64,000 nt of DNA. It comes from Pseudohongiella spirulinae (GTDB taxonomy: Bacteria > Pseudomonadota > Gammaproteobacteria > Pseudomonadales > Pseudohongiellaceae). The stretch lies in contig NZ_CP013189.1 of the NCBI RefSeq assembly GCF_001444425.1, forward strand, positions 2,418,001-2,482,000. The letters are read 5' to 3'. Positions 1 through 9,159 of the stretch are shown one piece after another; the stretch's first letter is position 1; each line of letters starts with the position of its first letter. The position numbers and the translations under genes are program-made. A model generated the notes under the pieces. It saw only the letters and a program-made list of their open reading frames with translations. It was not told the DNA's origin and did no database searches.

Positions 1-299
1 GCATAAAATTCAGATACGCCGCGAAAATAACTTAACTGCATGCTCAGGCCGCTGAGTGACTGAGCGCTGGAAAACATATCGGCCTGCAATTGCATGGCCT
101 GATCCCACGTCGCCTCCCGCGACGCCGTGGCATCCAGTGCAAAAATCAACCGACCCGCGCGCCCCTGGGTATTGACTGCCGGCATACGCCGCACCTGCTC
201 CAGAAATTGGCTGACCGCTGGCCGCTCGGCCACATGCTTGCCGGTCTCAGCCTTTACATCACCCATCTTGCGGATCAGGGATTTTAAATCACTTTTCAT
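1..299 (-). CDS. VWA-domain protein, N-terminal part (cut by window edge)
   Basis: The reading frame starts at an ATG (complement of 297-299) that overlaps the end of the patatin-like gene by 11 bp and stays open to base 1, so only about the first 99 residues are visible. They begin MKSDLKSLIRKMGDV and contain RLIFALDATASREATW. The stretch FALDATAS looks like the metal-binding MIDAS start (DxTxS) of a von Willebrand factor A domain. Small VWA proteins of this kind are known in proteobacteria, but their role is not established. The overlap suggests co-transcription with the phospholipase gene. The function call rests on one motif, and the C-terminal part is not in view. Confidence 0.6.
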   Translation of the reverse strand, partial: MKSDLKSLIRKMGDVKAETGKHVAERPAVSQFLEQVRRMPAVNTQGRAGRLIFALDATASREATWDQAMQLQADMFSSAQSLSGLSMQLSYFRGVSEFY

Positions 300-1215
300 G
301 ATCTGCCTCCTGCTGTTGATCGTCATTTCGCGACAGCACATCCCTGGCGCTCTCGTAACCGAATTCAATCATCTCGTCGGCCCGATGAAAATCCAATACA
401 TCGCAGGCCGTGACCGGGATCTCTATCAAGATATCCGGGTAATAAGCCGCCATCTGATAGCGGGCAATTCTGTCCTGCATTGCCTCAAGCGATTTGCTCA
501 ATATATCGATAGCAGAGTCGCTGTCCTCACCCTGAGATTCCCAGCCCAGGCGCTGCCTGAAGCCATTCAGCAAGCCACGCAGGCCGCCCTCCGGTCCAGA
601 GACAGACGCCGAAATATGTTTGGATGGCGAACGCTCAGCATGCTCTGGCGGCGACGAATTACCGTTTAAAGACACCACCATAATCTTTGAAGCCCCGATA
701 CGCTTCACGGGCGCCACCGGCAGCGGACTCATCAGTCCCCCATCAACCAGAGTGCAGCCCTCGTGCTGAACAGGCGTGAAAAACCCGGGTATGGCAATCG
801 ACGCCCGGATGGCATCAAACAAGGGCCCACTGTCCAGCCAGACCTCACGCCGGTGACCAATGTCGGAAGCGACTGCGGTAAAGGCAATATTCAGATCAGC
901 AATATCCTTGTCGCCCACCAGCTCACTGAGCTTGTCCATCAGCCGGTCGCCTTTGAACAGCCCGGTGTTGGTGAAAGAAAAATCCAGCAACTTCCAGACG
1001 TCCGTTGCACTTAACTCTTTAACCCACTGCTCGTACTTGTCGAGTTTGCCTGCCGCATATAAACCACCAATCAGGGCGCCTATTGACGAGCCACTGACAG
1101 CGCAGATTTCATAACGGCTGCTTTCGTGAATGGCCCTGATAACACCGATATGGGCAAGGCCCCGGGCCCCGCCACTGCCCAGCACAAGGGATACCGGGAT
1201 CTTAGTCTCACTCAT
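289..1215 (-). CDS. Patatin-like phospholipase (RssA/NTE type)
   Basis: This 308-residue protein has the patatin fold signatures. An oxyanion-hole glycine motif GSGGARG lies at residues 13-19, the nucleophile elbow GSSIG at 42-46 (Ser44), and the catalytic Asp in DGG at 158-160. Ser and Asp form the catalytic dyad of this family, which hydrolyses acyl esters of phospholipids. There is no signal peptide or clear membrane segment, so it probably acts in the cytoplasm or at the inner face of the inner membrane. The length is typical for bacterial RssA-like proteins. It starts at an ATG. The downstream VWA gene overlaps its stop codon, so the two are probably one transcription unit. The substrate is unknown. 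Confidence 0.88.
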   Translation of the reverse strand: MSETKIPVSLVLGSGGARGLAHIGVIRAIHESSRYEICAVSGSSIGALIGGLYAAGKLDKYEQWVKELSATDVWKLLDFSFTNTGLFKGDRLMDKLSELVGDKDIADLNIAFTAVASDIGHRREVWLDSGPLFDAIRASIAIPGFFTPVQHEGCTLVDGGLMSPLPVAPVKRIGASKIMVVSLNGNSSPPEHAERSPSKHISASVSGPEGGLRGLLNGFRQRLGWESQGEDSDSAIDILSKSLEAMQDRIARYQMAAYYPDILIEIPVTACDVLDFHRADEMIEFGYESARDVLSRNDDQQQEADHEK

Positions 1216-1290
1216 GCACTGCTCCGACGCTCAGAATCCATGACACAAGATAGCACAATCAGATTGCCGACACGTGTTGTCAGCAGCACA

Positions 1291-2580
1291 TCAGGGTTTA
1301 TGGAAGATCACGCACACCCGGGTTCCCTCACCAACCACGCTCTGCAAGTCAATCTGCCAGCTCAACCGTTCACACAGTCGATGCACCAGGTTCAGCCCCA
1401 GTCCCGTGCCCTGCACCTTGGTGGTGAAACTGCGCTCGAAGACCCGTTGCAGATTCTCCGGCGCAATCCCATCGCCCGTGTCAGAAATACAGAGCGAATC
1501 CTTATCAATCTGCACATGGATTTGCCCATGGCTGGTGTGCTCCACCGCATTACGCAATAAATTGCTGATGACAATCTGCACCAGACTTTCCGGTTGATCC
1601 AAGTGTAATTCCCGTGTCGCAGTGAGCTCCACTTCAATATGTCGTTCCTGCAATTGCGGTTTTAATTCATCAATCAGATGATGAACAAGCGCTGCCACAT
1701 CTGCACTACCTGAAGCATGCAGGGGCTGGGCCTCTTCCCGGGACAGCAACAGGCTGACCTCAATAAACCCCAGCATGTCGTAACAGGCTCGCTTGATGCG
1801 GTTAATGGCTCGTGACGAAGCTGCATGCGGGGCACCGTCATCGAGTTGCGATTCCAGAACCTCCACCGCCCCCGTCACCACTGACAATGGTGTTCGTAAC
1901 TCGTGACTCGCCGCAGTGGTGAAATACTTTTCACGTGACACGAATCCGTCCAGCCGCTCCAGATAAGCATCGACTGCCTGCGCGATGCGCCCTACCTCAT
2001 TGCCCGTAAACTCGGCGCTGAGTCGCACTCCGCGCTGCTGGGGCTGAATGGCGGCGATCCGTTCGGTCAAACGGCGCAGCGGCGACAAGACAGCGGCAGA
2101 CGCCTTGAATGCCGACACCACAGCAATCACCAGAACCAGCACAATGCCGAGCACCAGCAACAGCAGAACCCAGTGCTCCTGATTCTCCCACTCGGTGATG
2201 TCGTAAGTCAGCACCGCCAGTGTGTCATCACTGACCTGCACCTGATAGTAACGATCTTCGACCCTGACGCTGTGATGCGAGCCCGGTGGCAATTCACTGA
2301 ACACGACAGGCATGGTGCCCAGCGCGTCACCAGCATAAAGCGACCAGTCACGCAGCAGGCGTATATCCAGACTGGAAGGATCTGCATCCTCACTCAGAAT
2401 CAGATTCAACTGCTCTTCGGCCATATGACCAAAAGCCACTGCTTCCAGCCGTGTTTTAATCTGCCACAAAGCCAGAGCGAACACACTGCTGATAAACGTG
2501 ACCAGCAGTACTATTGCCAGAATCAGCCGGGCACGAAGACTGAGTGCCAACAGCCAGCGTGGAGACCTGAAAGCAGTCAT
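1291..2580 (-). CDS. Sensor histidine kinase, metal-efflux associated
   Basis: This membrane histidine kinase has 429 residues. It has a first membrane helix at about 15-37, a periplasmic sensor region of about 95 residues, a second helix at about 136-158, and a HAMP linker to about 215. The phospho-accepting motif is ASHELRTPL with His226, followed by a HATPase domain with LLRNAVEHTS, DTGDGIAPENL and TGLGLNL. Its ATG overlaps the stop of the response regulator gene by 4 bp (ATGA), so the pair is translationally coupled. Divergent transcription from a TolC/adaptor/HME-RND operon suggests that it senses a periplasmic metal, as CusS or CzcS do. The metal cannot be read from sequence. Confidence 0.88.
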   Translation of the reverse strand: MTAFRSPRWLLALSLRARLILAIVLLVTFISSVFALALWQIKTRLEAVAFGHMAEEQLNLILSEDADPSSLDIRLLRDWSLYAGDALGTMPVVFSELPPGSHHSVRVEDRYYQVQVSDDTLAVLTYDITEWENQEHWVLLLLVLGIVLVLVIAVVSAFKASAAVLSPLRRLTERIAAIQPQQRGVRLSAEFTGNEVGRIAQAVDAYLERLDGFVSREKYFTTAASHELRTPLSVVTGAVEVLESQLDDGAPHAASSRAINRIKRACYDMLGFIEVSLLLSREEAQPLHASGSADVAALVHHLIDELKPQLQERHIEVELTATRELHLDQPESLVQIVISNLLRNAVEHTSHGQIHVQIDKDSLCISDTGDGIAPENLQRVFERSFTTKVQGTGLGLNLVHRLCERLSWQIDLQSVVGEGTRVCVIFHKP

Positions 2581-3272
2581 CTTGGCAGCTCTCCCTCTGC
2601 AGGCTGAGCCAGGCGATAACCAGTCCCGTGCACTGTCTGCAGCAATTTTTCAGAAAATGGTTTATCAATGACCGCACGCAGCGCGTAGATATGTGTCCTC
2701 AGTATATCCTTATCCGGAGGGTCATCGCCCCAGACCTGTTGTTCCAGTTCATCCCGCGTCACTACCCGGTGAGAATTTCGCATCAGGATCTGCAGTAATT
2801 TGCGTTGAATCGGATTCAGCTCCAGAGCGACGCCTTCGCGCTGCGCGTGCAGGGTTTCCAGATCAAAACTCAAGGGACCAACGGTCAACACGTCAGAGCC
2901 TTCGCGACGCTGGTGACGGTTCACCAGTGCGTTCAGGCGCGCCTCCAGCTCACGAATGGAAAACGGCTTGACCAGATAATCGTCAGCGCCAGCCGCAAAA
3001 CCCTGCAGCTTGTCGTCCAGTTGATCGCGTGCTGTCAGCATCAATATCGGTGGCCCGGCGCTGGACTGATCGCGCAGCGCCCGGCATACAGCAAAACCAT
3101 CCATACCCGGCAGCATGACATCCAGCACGATGACGTCATAGCGATTCCGTGTCGCCAGTTCCAGTCCGCCACGACCTGTCACCGCAAAATCCAGCGTATA
3201 ACCCAGCGGCTCAAGATAGTCGGCGATGTTTTCGGCAATATCCCGATTATCTTCCACGATCAATATATTCAT
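2577..3272 (-). CDS. OmpR-family response regulator
   Basis: This is a 231-residue response regulator with a receiver domain (phospho-acceptor Asp51 in VLDVMLPGMDG, conserved Lys in VKPFS) and a C-terminal winged helix (about 130-230, ending VHGTGYRL). I place the start at the ATG encoding MNILIVEDN. The frame stays open 30 bp further upstream, but that extension (MRHRHRRWTV) does not resemble a receiver domain. It is the cognate regulator of the histidine kinase that overlaps its 3' end. It is divergent from the efflux operon, and the 147-bp intergenic region holds an 11-bp direct repeat that could be its binding site. Confidence 0.9.
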   Translation of the reverse strand: MNILIVEDNRDIAENIADYLEPLGYTLDFAVTGRGGLELATRNRYDVIVLDVMLPGMDGFAVCRALRDQSSAGPPILMLTARDQLDDKLQGFAAGADDYLVKPFSIRELEARLNALVNRHQRREGSDVLTVGPLSFDLETLHAQREGVALELNPIQRKLLQILMRNSHRVVTRDELEQQVWGDDPPDKDILRTHIYALRAVIDKPFSEKLLQTVHGTGYRLAQPAEGELPR

Positions 3273-3345
3273 GACTGTCCACCTTCGGTGTCTGTGCCTC
3301 AATTGTCACACGCGAATTGCAAAAAATATGTCAAATCCTTGCCCG

Positions 3346-3378
3346 TCGACAAAATTTCGACATTTGCACTCGTATACT
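3346..3378 (+). promoter_or_regulatory. Candidate response-regulator operator and promoter of the efflux operon
   Basis: TCGACA occurs at 3346-3351 and again at 3357-3362, an exact 11-bp period. This is the spacing at which OmpR-family dimers bind direct repeats. A good -10 hexamer, TATACT, lies at 3373-3378, but the -35 position (about 3350-3355) has no match to TTGACA and falls within the repeat. That layout fits an activator-dependent promoter for the efflux operon. It is inferred from position and spacing only. Confidence 0.4.
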
Positions 3379-3419
3379 TTGAAGGAAAGGTCCTATTTAA
3401 ACTCGAAAGGAGTGACCGT

Positions 3420-4682
3420 GTGAAACACTCTGTTCTGTCAGCAAAGCCTCTAAAGCTGATTGCTTCAGCTCTGCTGACCCTCACCATCACCACCCAGGCG
3501 ACTGGTATCGATCACGAGCCGCTGGAGCGCAGCAACCAGCTGGATGTGCAGACAGTCATGCAGCATGCTCTGCAAGCATCTCCGGAGCGTCTGTTAACCG
3601 ATTCGGCCAGTGATCAGGCTTCAGCCTACCGTGCTATAGGACAACGCTGGATCGTCGGCAGTCCTTCGTTGGAAGCCAATATTATTAACGACTCGCTGAT
3701 GAGCAATGTCGGCCAGCGCGAAATGGAAGCCGGCGTGCAGGTACAATTGTGGCGCCCGGGTGAACGCAGCGACGCCCGCCAGCGCGGCTCAGCTTACAAC
3801 TCACGCAGCCAGGCCTGGCAGGCATGGTATCAACTGATGACTGCCGGTCGGGTGCGCGAATCGCTGGCCGAGCTGGAACGTGCAGATCTGGCCATGTCCA
3901 ACGCCATAGTGGCCCAACAACATGCCAGCCGACTGCTCGAGATTACCAGACAACTGCAACAAGCTGGCAGTGCCGCCGAGATGGATGTATTACAGGCTGA
4001 AAGCCTGCTGTTGGCGGCTGACAAACAGGTGCTGGCAGCCGACGCCATGGTGGTCGACGCCGAACGCGAATACCAGATCCTCACCGGCGGCCTGACAGCC
4101 AGACCGGCGCAGGCTCTGCATGAGCAGCAATCCACCGACGAAGAAATCAGCAGCAATCACCCGTTGGTGCAACTGCTACAGGCGAATCTGCAGATCAGTG
4201 ATGCCGCCATTCTGGACGCCGAGCGTCAGGCAAAAGGCAGCCCGTCTGTACAACTGGGTGTGCGCCGCGAGCGCGGCGACTTTGCCCAGCCCTATGTAGA
4301 AAGCGTGGGTATCAGCGTCTCCATCCCGCTGAGCAGCCGCCGTGTGGTTAACGCCAGCACCAGTGACGCGCGTGCCAGCCGCACGGAAGCTGAGGTGGCG
4401 CTGATTAATCAGATGCGCAGCCTGACCCAACAACTACATGAAGTGGAGCACGAGTTGCACACACTTGAGCAATCCCTGCCCCTGAGCGAACGCGAGCACG
4501 CACTGGCTCAGCGTCAATTGCAGATGGCAGAGACTGCCTACAGGAATGGCGAGGTCGACATGACTCATGTGGTTCGCATCATGCAGCAGGCCAGAGCAGC
4601 TGAAAACACCTTCCGCGAATTGCAATTACAGCAACAACACCTTATTTCCTCGTATAACCAGATTATCGGAGTCCTGCCATGA
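3420..4682 (+). CDS. TolC-family outer membrane efflux protein
   Basis: This is the outer-membrane channel of a tripartite efflux system, 420 residues from a GTG start. The frame is open far upstream to 2805, but that part is antisense to the response regulator. The GTG at 3420 has a strong AAAGGAG ribosome site at the right distance and begins a clear signal peptide (KHSVLSAKPLKLIASALLTL). The mature part is rich in Gln, Ala and Leu with long helical stretches and two OEP-type repeats, as in CusC/CzcC. It overlaps the adaptor gene by 4 bp (ATGA). It probably forms one operon with the next three genes. Confidence 0.87.
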   Translation: MKHSVLSAKPLKLIASALLTLTITTQATGIDHEPLERSNQLDVQTVMQHALQASPERLLTDSASDQASAYRAIGQRWIVGSPSLEANIINDSLMSNVGQREMEAGVQVQLWRPGERSDARQRGSAYNSRSQAWQAWYQLMTAGRVRESLAELERADLAMSNAIVAQQHASRLLEITRQLQQAGSAAEMDVLQAESLLLAADKQVLAADAMVVDAEREYQILTGGLTARPAQALHEQQSTDEEISSNHPLVQLLQANLQISDAAILDAERQAKGSPSVQLGVRRERGDFAQPYVESVGISVSIPLSSRRVVNASTSDARASRTEAEVALINQMRSLTQQLHEVEHELHTLEQSLPLSEREHALAQRQLQMAETAYRNGEVDMTHVVRIMQQARAAENTFRELQLQQQHLISSYNQIIGVLP

Positions 4683-5779
4683 ATCTCGCCCTGAAGCGCC
4701 TGCTGGCATACAGCCTGAGCAGTATTCTGCTGCCACTGAGCGGCACCCTGTCAGCCCAGGAATTCATCCCGGTATCAGATGATGAAATACGCGACCTGGC
4801 CATTTTATTTGCTCCGGCTACCCCGGTAGGCAATACCGACGGCGAGCAGGTGCCCGCCACCGTCATCGCCTCTCCGGATGCCAGTAACACGATACACAGC
4901 TGGTTTGAAGGTGTACTGAACCGCTGGCACGTTTCGCCGGGCGACTCAATCGAATCCGGCACGGCTATCGTCACACTGCGAAGTGAAGAGTTACTGTCAA
5001 CGCAACAGGCTTTTCTCGCCGCACTGATTGCACAGTCCAGCGCCGAAGCGGCGCTGCAACGCGACGAAAACCTGTTTGACGCTGGCGTGATCGCCGCCGC
5101 GCGACTGGACGAAACCCGTCGTCAGTCTCAGCAGGCGGCGCTGGCAACGGGAGCCATCCGACAGCGCCTGCTCAGCGCCGGCCTGTCGGCCGCTGATCTG
5201 GACAATCTGACCCGTTCACAGCAGGCCACCGGCACCTACACGCTCCGGGCATCACAAAGCGGCACGCTGGTGCGCCGCCTGTCACAAGTAGGCGATTACA
5301 TTGCCGATGGCAGCGCTGTTGCAGCAATCAACGGCGAGGAACTGCCCTGGTTGCAGGCACGGATACCCGCCTACCTGGCCGGGCAATTGAGCAATGGTCA
5401 AAGCATGCGTATTGCCGAGCAAAACGCCAGCCTGGCGCTGCGCCAGATTGACCAGCAGATTGATCCTCAAACACAGACCATCGGTGTGCTGGCGCAATTC
5501 ACCGATAGCACAAGCTGGATGCCCGGCCAGATTCTGACGCTGATTCTGCCACCGGCGGACACCGGCATCCGCATTCCAGCCGGGTCAGTCGTGTTCAACG
5601 GTGCAGACACCACCATTTATGTCCGCCGCCAGGGCGGCGTGGAAGCCCGCACAGTCGAGCTGCAACCTGCCGGGCGCAATTATCTGGCTGTCAGTGGCAT
5701 CAGCGCCGGCGAGGATATCGTCACCCAGGGTGCAGCCGTACTTAAGGGCATTCAGTTGGGACTGGGAGGAACGGAATAA
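4679..5779 (+). CDS. RND efflux periplasmic adaptor (CusB/CzcB type)
   Basis: This is a membrane-fusion protein of 366 residues that bridges the inner-membrane RND pump and the TolC-like channel. It has an N-terminal signal sequence (LLAYSLSSILLPLSGTLSAQ), split lipoyl/barrel-sandwich halves around a helical hairpin (about residues 100-180, Gln- and Ala-rich), and a beta-barrel region containing DPQTQTIGVLAQF. Its start overlaps the channel gene and its stop overlaps the pump gene by 1 bp. CusB-like adaptors often carry extra N-terminal metal-binding Met residues. I see no obvious Met cluster here, so copper or silver is not specially supported. Confidence 0.88.
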   Translation: MNLALKRLLAYSLSSILLPLSGTLSAQEFIPVSDDEIRDLAILFAPATPVGNTDGEQVPATVIASPDASNTIHSWFEGVLNRWHVSPGDSIESGTAIVTLRSEELLSTQQAFLAALIAQSSAEAALQRDENLFDAGVIAAARLDETRRQSQQAALATGAIRQRLLSAGLSAADLDNLTRSQQATGTYTLRASQSGTLVRRLSQVGDYIADGSAVAAINGEELPWLQARIPAYLAGQLSNGQSMRIAEQNASLALRQIDQQIDPQTQTIGVLAQFTDSTSWMPGQILTLILPPADTGIRIPAGSVVFNGADTTIYVRRQGGVEARTVELQPAGRNYLAVSGISAGEDIVTQGAAVLKGIQLGLGGTE

Positions 5780-8700
5780 TGTTGTCCCGTCTCGTACAAC
5801 TATCGCTGAGCCAGCGCCTGCTGACTGGCCTGCTGGCACTGTTGATCGCCGGATTCGGTATGCGGGCCTTGCTGCAATTGCCCATTGATGCCTTTCCGGA
5901 TATTTCCCCCACGCAGGTCAAAATTATTATCAAGGCACCGGGCATGACGCCGGAAGAAGTTGAAGCGCTGATTACCCAGCCGGTCGAAGTGGAGCTGCTG
6001 GGCATACCCCGCAAAACCATTCTGCGCTCAATTTCCAAATACGCACTGAGTTCCATCACCCTGGATTTTGAAGAAGGCACTGATATTTACTGGGCGCGCC
6101 AGCAGGTTGCCGAACGACTGAATAATGTCTGGAGTGACCTGCCGGGTGACATCAGCGGTGGTCTGGCACCCATGAGCACTCCCCTGGGTGACATGTTCAT
6201 GTTCACCGTTGAAAGTGACACCATGACCCTGGAAGAAAAGCGCTTCCTGATTGACTGGACCATTCGCCCGGCGTTGCGCACCGTGCCCGGTGTGGCCGAT
6301 GTCAACGCGCTGGGTGGCTATGTACGCACCTATGAAGTGATACCCGACCCCGCTGCCATGGCCGCACTGAGTGTGAGTCACGAAGATCTGATCACAGCAC
6401 TGGAAGTCAACAACAAAAACGACGGTGCCGGACGAGTTGATCAGGGTGAGGAAGCTCTGTTGGTGCGTGTATCCGGCGCGATTGGCAGCCTGCAGGATAT
6501 TCGTGACATCCGCGTCACCAATACCCACGGTGACGTCGTACCGCTCTCGCGTGTGGCTGACGTGGCAGCCGGGACCATGGAACGCTACGGTTCAGTCACT
6601 GCCGATGGCACCGGCGAAGCGGTGCAGGCGCTGGTGATCGGTATGACCGGCGCTAACGCTCGCGAGGTGGTCAACGGCGTCAAGGCCAAAATGGCAGAAA
6701 TCGAAACCACCCTGCCAGCGGGCACGCATTTCGATATCTTTTACGACCGCAGCATTCTGATTGGTGGCGCGGTCAATACCGTGACCAAGGCGCTGCTGGA
6801 AGCTGTCGCGCTGGTGGTGATTTTGCTGTTTCTCTTCCTTGGCAACATCCGCGCGGCAGTGACCGCTGCCATGATCCTGCCCTTCTCGGCACTGGTCACT
6901 TTTTTGCTGATGAACAGTGTTTCAATGACAGCCAACCTGATGAGTCTGGGCGGCCTGGTCATCGCCATCGGCATATTGGTCGACTCGGCAATTGTGGTGG
7001 TTGAAAACATTGTCGCCACCATGAGTCATCACAATAATCAGAACCGTCTGCCGCGCCTGCACGTGATCTTTCGAGCCGTCAAGTCGGTGGCTGTACCCGT
7101 CACCTCGGGCATTTTGATCATCATCATCGTCTTCCTGCCCCTGCTGTCGCTGGAAGGACTGGAAGGCAAGCTGTTCGGCCCGGTCACCATGACCATTGTA
7201 TTTGCACTGATCGCCTCACTGACGCTGTCGCTGACTGTCATCCCGGTGGTTGCATCCTATCTGATCACCAAAGCCGAGCACGAAGATCCCTGGCTGGCCA
7301 GAAATCTGCTGAAGCTGTACACACCACTGCTGAAAAAAGCACTGGCCAAACCTTTGTACATCATCAGCGTGGCGGCTGCCCTGCTGGTCGCCACCGTGGC
7401 CATTTTTCCGATGGTCGGCAAAACCTTTATGCCCTCTATGGATGAGGGTGACATGATTGTGCAACTGGAGATGATACCTTCCATCAACCTGGAAACCTCC
7501 ACCCGATTGGTCACTCAGATTGAACGCGCACTGCTGGCAGATATTCCGGAAATTCAGCGACTGGTCTCGCGTACCGGTTCTGACGAAATCGGCATGGACC
7601 CCATGGGTCTGAATGAGGTGGACATGTTCCTGCACCTGAAACCCATGCGTGAATGGCAGGTAGCGTCCAAGGAAGAGCTGGAAAACAACGTACGTGCCAT
7701 CATGGATCGCTACCGCGGCATCAACTACGGCTTCACTATGCCGATTGATATGCGCGTTTCAGAGATGTTGACCGGTTCACGGGGCGATGTGGCCATCAAA
7801 CTGTTCGGGACCGATCTGGACGACCTGAACCTGTATGCCCAGCGCATCTCGGACACCGTTGAATCCATCCCGGGCGCGGTCGATACAACCGCCACCCTGA
7901 ATGAGGGTGCACAATATCTGCAGATCACCGTGGATCGCATCCGCGCCGGAGAATTGGGTCTGGATGCCGATCAATTGCAGCGCCGCCTGCGTGCGCAGAT
8001 CGAAGGACTGAATGTTGGCACTGTGATTGAAGACGGCGCTCGGGTACCTTTGATGATCCGCTTTGACAAGGTGGGTGGCGACGGTGATGCCGCCATGCGC
8101 AACAATCTGATCAGTCTGCCGGATGGTGGCTATATTCCGTTGTCCAGCATCGCCACCATTGCGCGCGTTGAAGGTCCTGTCACCATTAACCGCGAAGATG
8201 GTCAACGTTTTGCCGTGGTGCGCACCAATGTGGAAGGCCGTGACCTGGTTGGTTTTGTGGATGAAGCCCGCCAGGCCATTGCCCAGCAGATTGATCTGCC
8301 GGAAGGTTACACGCTGGCCTGGGGCGGTGAGTTCGAAAACCAGCAGCGCGCTGCAGCACGCCTTGGCCTGGTAGTACCCGTTGCGCTGTTATTGATCGCA
8401 CTGGTACTGTTTATGACATTTCATTCCATTAAGCAGACAGTCATCATTCTATCCAATATCCCCTTTGCCATGACCGGGGGGCTGATTGCACTGTGGCTGA
8501 CAGGTGAGTTTCTGTCGGTACCGGCCTCGGTTGGCTTTATTGCCTTGCTGGGCATTGCGGTGCTGAACGGAGTGGTGATGATGTCTCACTTTAATCATCT
8601 GGCAGCCAAAGGCATGTCGGCTGCTGAAGTGGCCTTTGAAGGCGCGCTGCGAAGATTACGCCCCGTCATGATGACGGCATCCATCTGTGCCATAGGCCTG

Positions 8701-8871
8701 GTGCCCTTGTTATTGGCGACCGGCCCGGGTTCTGAAATCCAGAAACCACTGGCCATTGTGGTGATTGGCGGCCTGATCAGTTCAACCCTGCTGACGCTGT
8801 TCCTGCTGCCCATCATCTATCGACAGTTTCATAAAAAAGACAGCCTGGCAATGGCAGGAGAATCTGCATGA
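5779..8871 (+). CDS. Heavy-metal efflux RND pump (CusA/CzcA family)
   Basis: This is the inner-membrane, proton-driven pump subunit, 1030 residues, a normal length for the HME-RND family. It has the N-terminal helix followed by the LPIDAFPDISPTQVKI motif typical of HME pumps, a first large periplasmic loop, a TM block including NLMSLGGLVIAIGILVDSAIVVVEN, a second periplasmic loop, and a final TM block with RRLRPVMMTA and GSEIQKPLA. The TM4 segment carries the conserved Asp used in proton relay. The substrate subclass (Zn/Co/Cd, Cu/Ag or Ni) is not clear from the TM4 motif. It is translationally coupled to the adaptor upstream and the DUF3240 gene downstream. Confidence 0.92.
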   Translation: MLSRLVQLSLSQRLLTGLLALLIAGFGMRALLQLPIDAFPDISPTQVKIIIKAPGMTPEEVEALITQPVEVELLGIPRKTILRSISKYALSSITLDFEEGTDIYWARQQVAERLNNVWSDLPGDISGGLAPMSTPLGDMFMFTVESDTMTLEEKRFLIDWTIRPALRTVPGVADVNALGGYVRTYEVIPDPAAMAALSVSHEDLITALEVNNKNDGAGRVDQGEEALLVRVSGAIGSLQDIRDIRVTNTHGDVVPLSRVADVAAGTMERYGSVTADGTGEAVQALVIGMTGANAREVVNGVKAKMAEIETTLPAGTHFDIFYDRSILIGGAVNTVTKALLEAVALVVILLFLFLGNIRAAVTAAMILPFSALVTFLLMNSVSMTANLMSLGGLVIAIGILVDSAIVVVENIVATMSHHNNQNRLPRLHVIFRAVKSVAVPVTSGILIIIIVFLPLLSLEGLEGKLFGPVTMTIVFALIASLTLSLTVIPVVASYLITKAEHEDPWLARNLLKLYTPLLKKALAKPLYIISVAAALLVATVAIFPMVGKTFMPSMDEGDMIVQLEMIPSINLETSTRLVTQIERALLADIPEIQRLVSRTGSDEIGMDPMGLNEVDMFLHLKPMREWQVASKEELENNVRAIMDRYRGINYGFTMPIDMRVSEMLTGSRGDVAIKLFGTDLDDLNLYAQRISDTVESIPGAVDTTATLNEGAQYLQITVDRIRAGELGLDADQLQRRLRAQIEGLNVGTVIEDGARVPLMIRFDKVGGDGDAAMRNNLISLPDGGYIPLSSIATIARVEGPVTINREDGQRFAVVRTNVEGRDLVGFVDEARQAIAQQIDLPEGYTLAWGGEFENQQRAAARLGLVVPVALLLIALVLFMTFHSIKQTVIILSNIPFAMTGGLIALWLTGEFLSVPASVGFIALLGIAVLNGVVMMSHFNHLAAKGMSAAEVAFEGALRRLRPVMMTASICAIGLVPLLLATGPGSEIQKPLAIVVIGGLISSTLLTLFLLPIIYRQFHKKDSLAMAGESA

Positions 8872-9158
8872 AAATACTTCTGGTCTTAAATATTCCACCA
8901 GCACTGGAAGATGACATGGTCGATTACCTGCTGGAAATGGAGGAAGTCCGCGGTTTCACCTCATTTGCAGCCCAGGGCCATGGCGGCGGCGAGCAGCTGA
9001 CCGTCACTGAGCAGGTCAGCGGCCGCCGCAAACGGGTTCAATTTGAAATCATCATTGACGAAGACATTGCAGACAGGGTTATCGCGGGCCTTTCAACCCG
9101 CGTCGGCAAGGACATTGCCTACTGGCAACTGCCGGTAAGTGGCATTGGCCATACCTGA
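8868..9158 (+). CDS. DUF3240 family protein of metal-efflux operon
   Basis: This is a small soluble protein of 96 residues beginning MKILLVLNIPPALEDDMVDYL. It matches DUF3240, a ferredoxin-like or PII-like small domain usually found as the last gene of HME-RND efflux operons. It overlaps the pump gene by 4 bp. There are no Cys residues and few His residues, so it is unlikely to be a simple metal chaperone. A regulatory role is possible but not established. Its stop lies one base from the convergent cytochrome gene. Confidence 0.75.
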   Translation: MKILLVLNIPPALEDDMVDYLLEMEEVRGFTSFAAQGHGGGEQLTVTEQVSGRRKRVQFEIIIDEDIADRVIAGLSTRVGKDIAYWQLPVSGIGHT

Positions 9159-9159
9159 G

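Noticed and set aside
2805-3419. Upstream extension of the TolC-like frame
   Set aside because: The frame is open, but this part is antisense to the response regulator and not signal-like. The GTG at 3420 has a strong ribosome site and a signal peptide.
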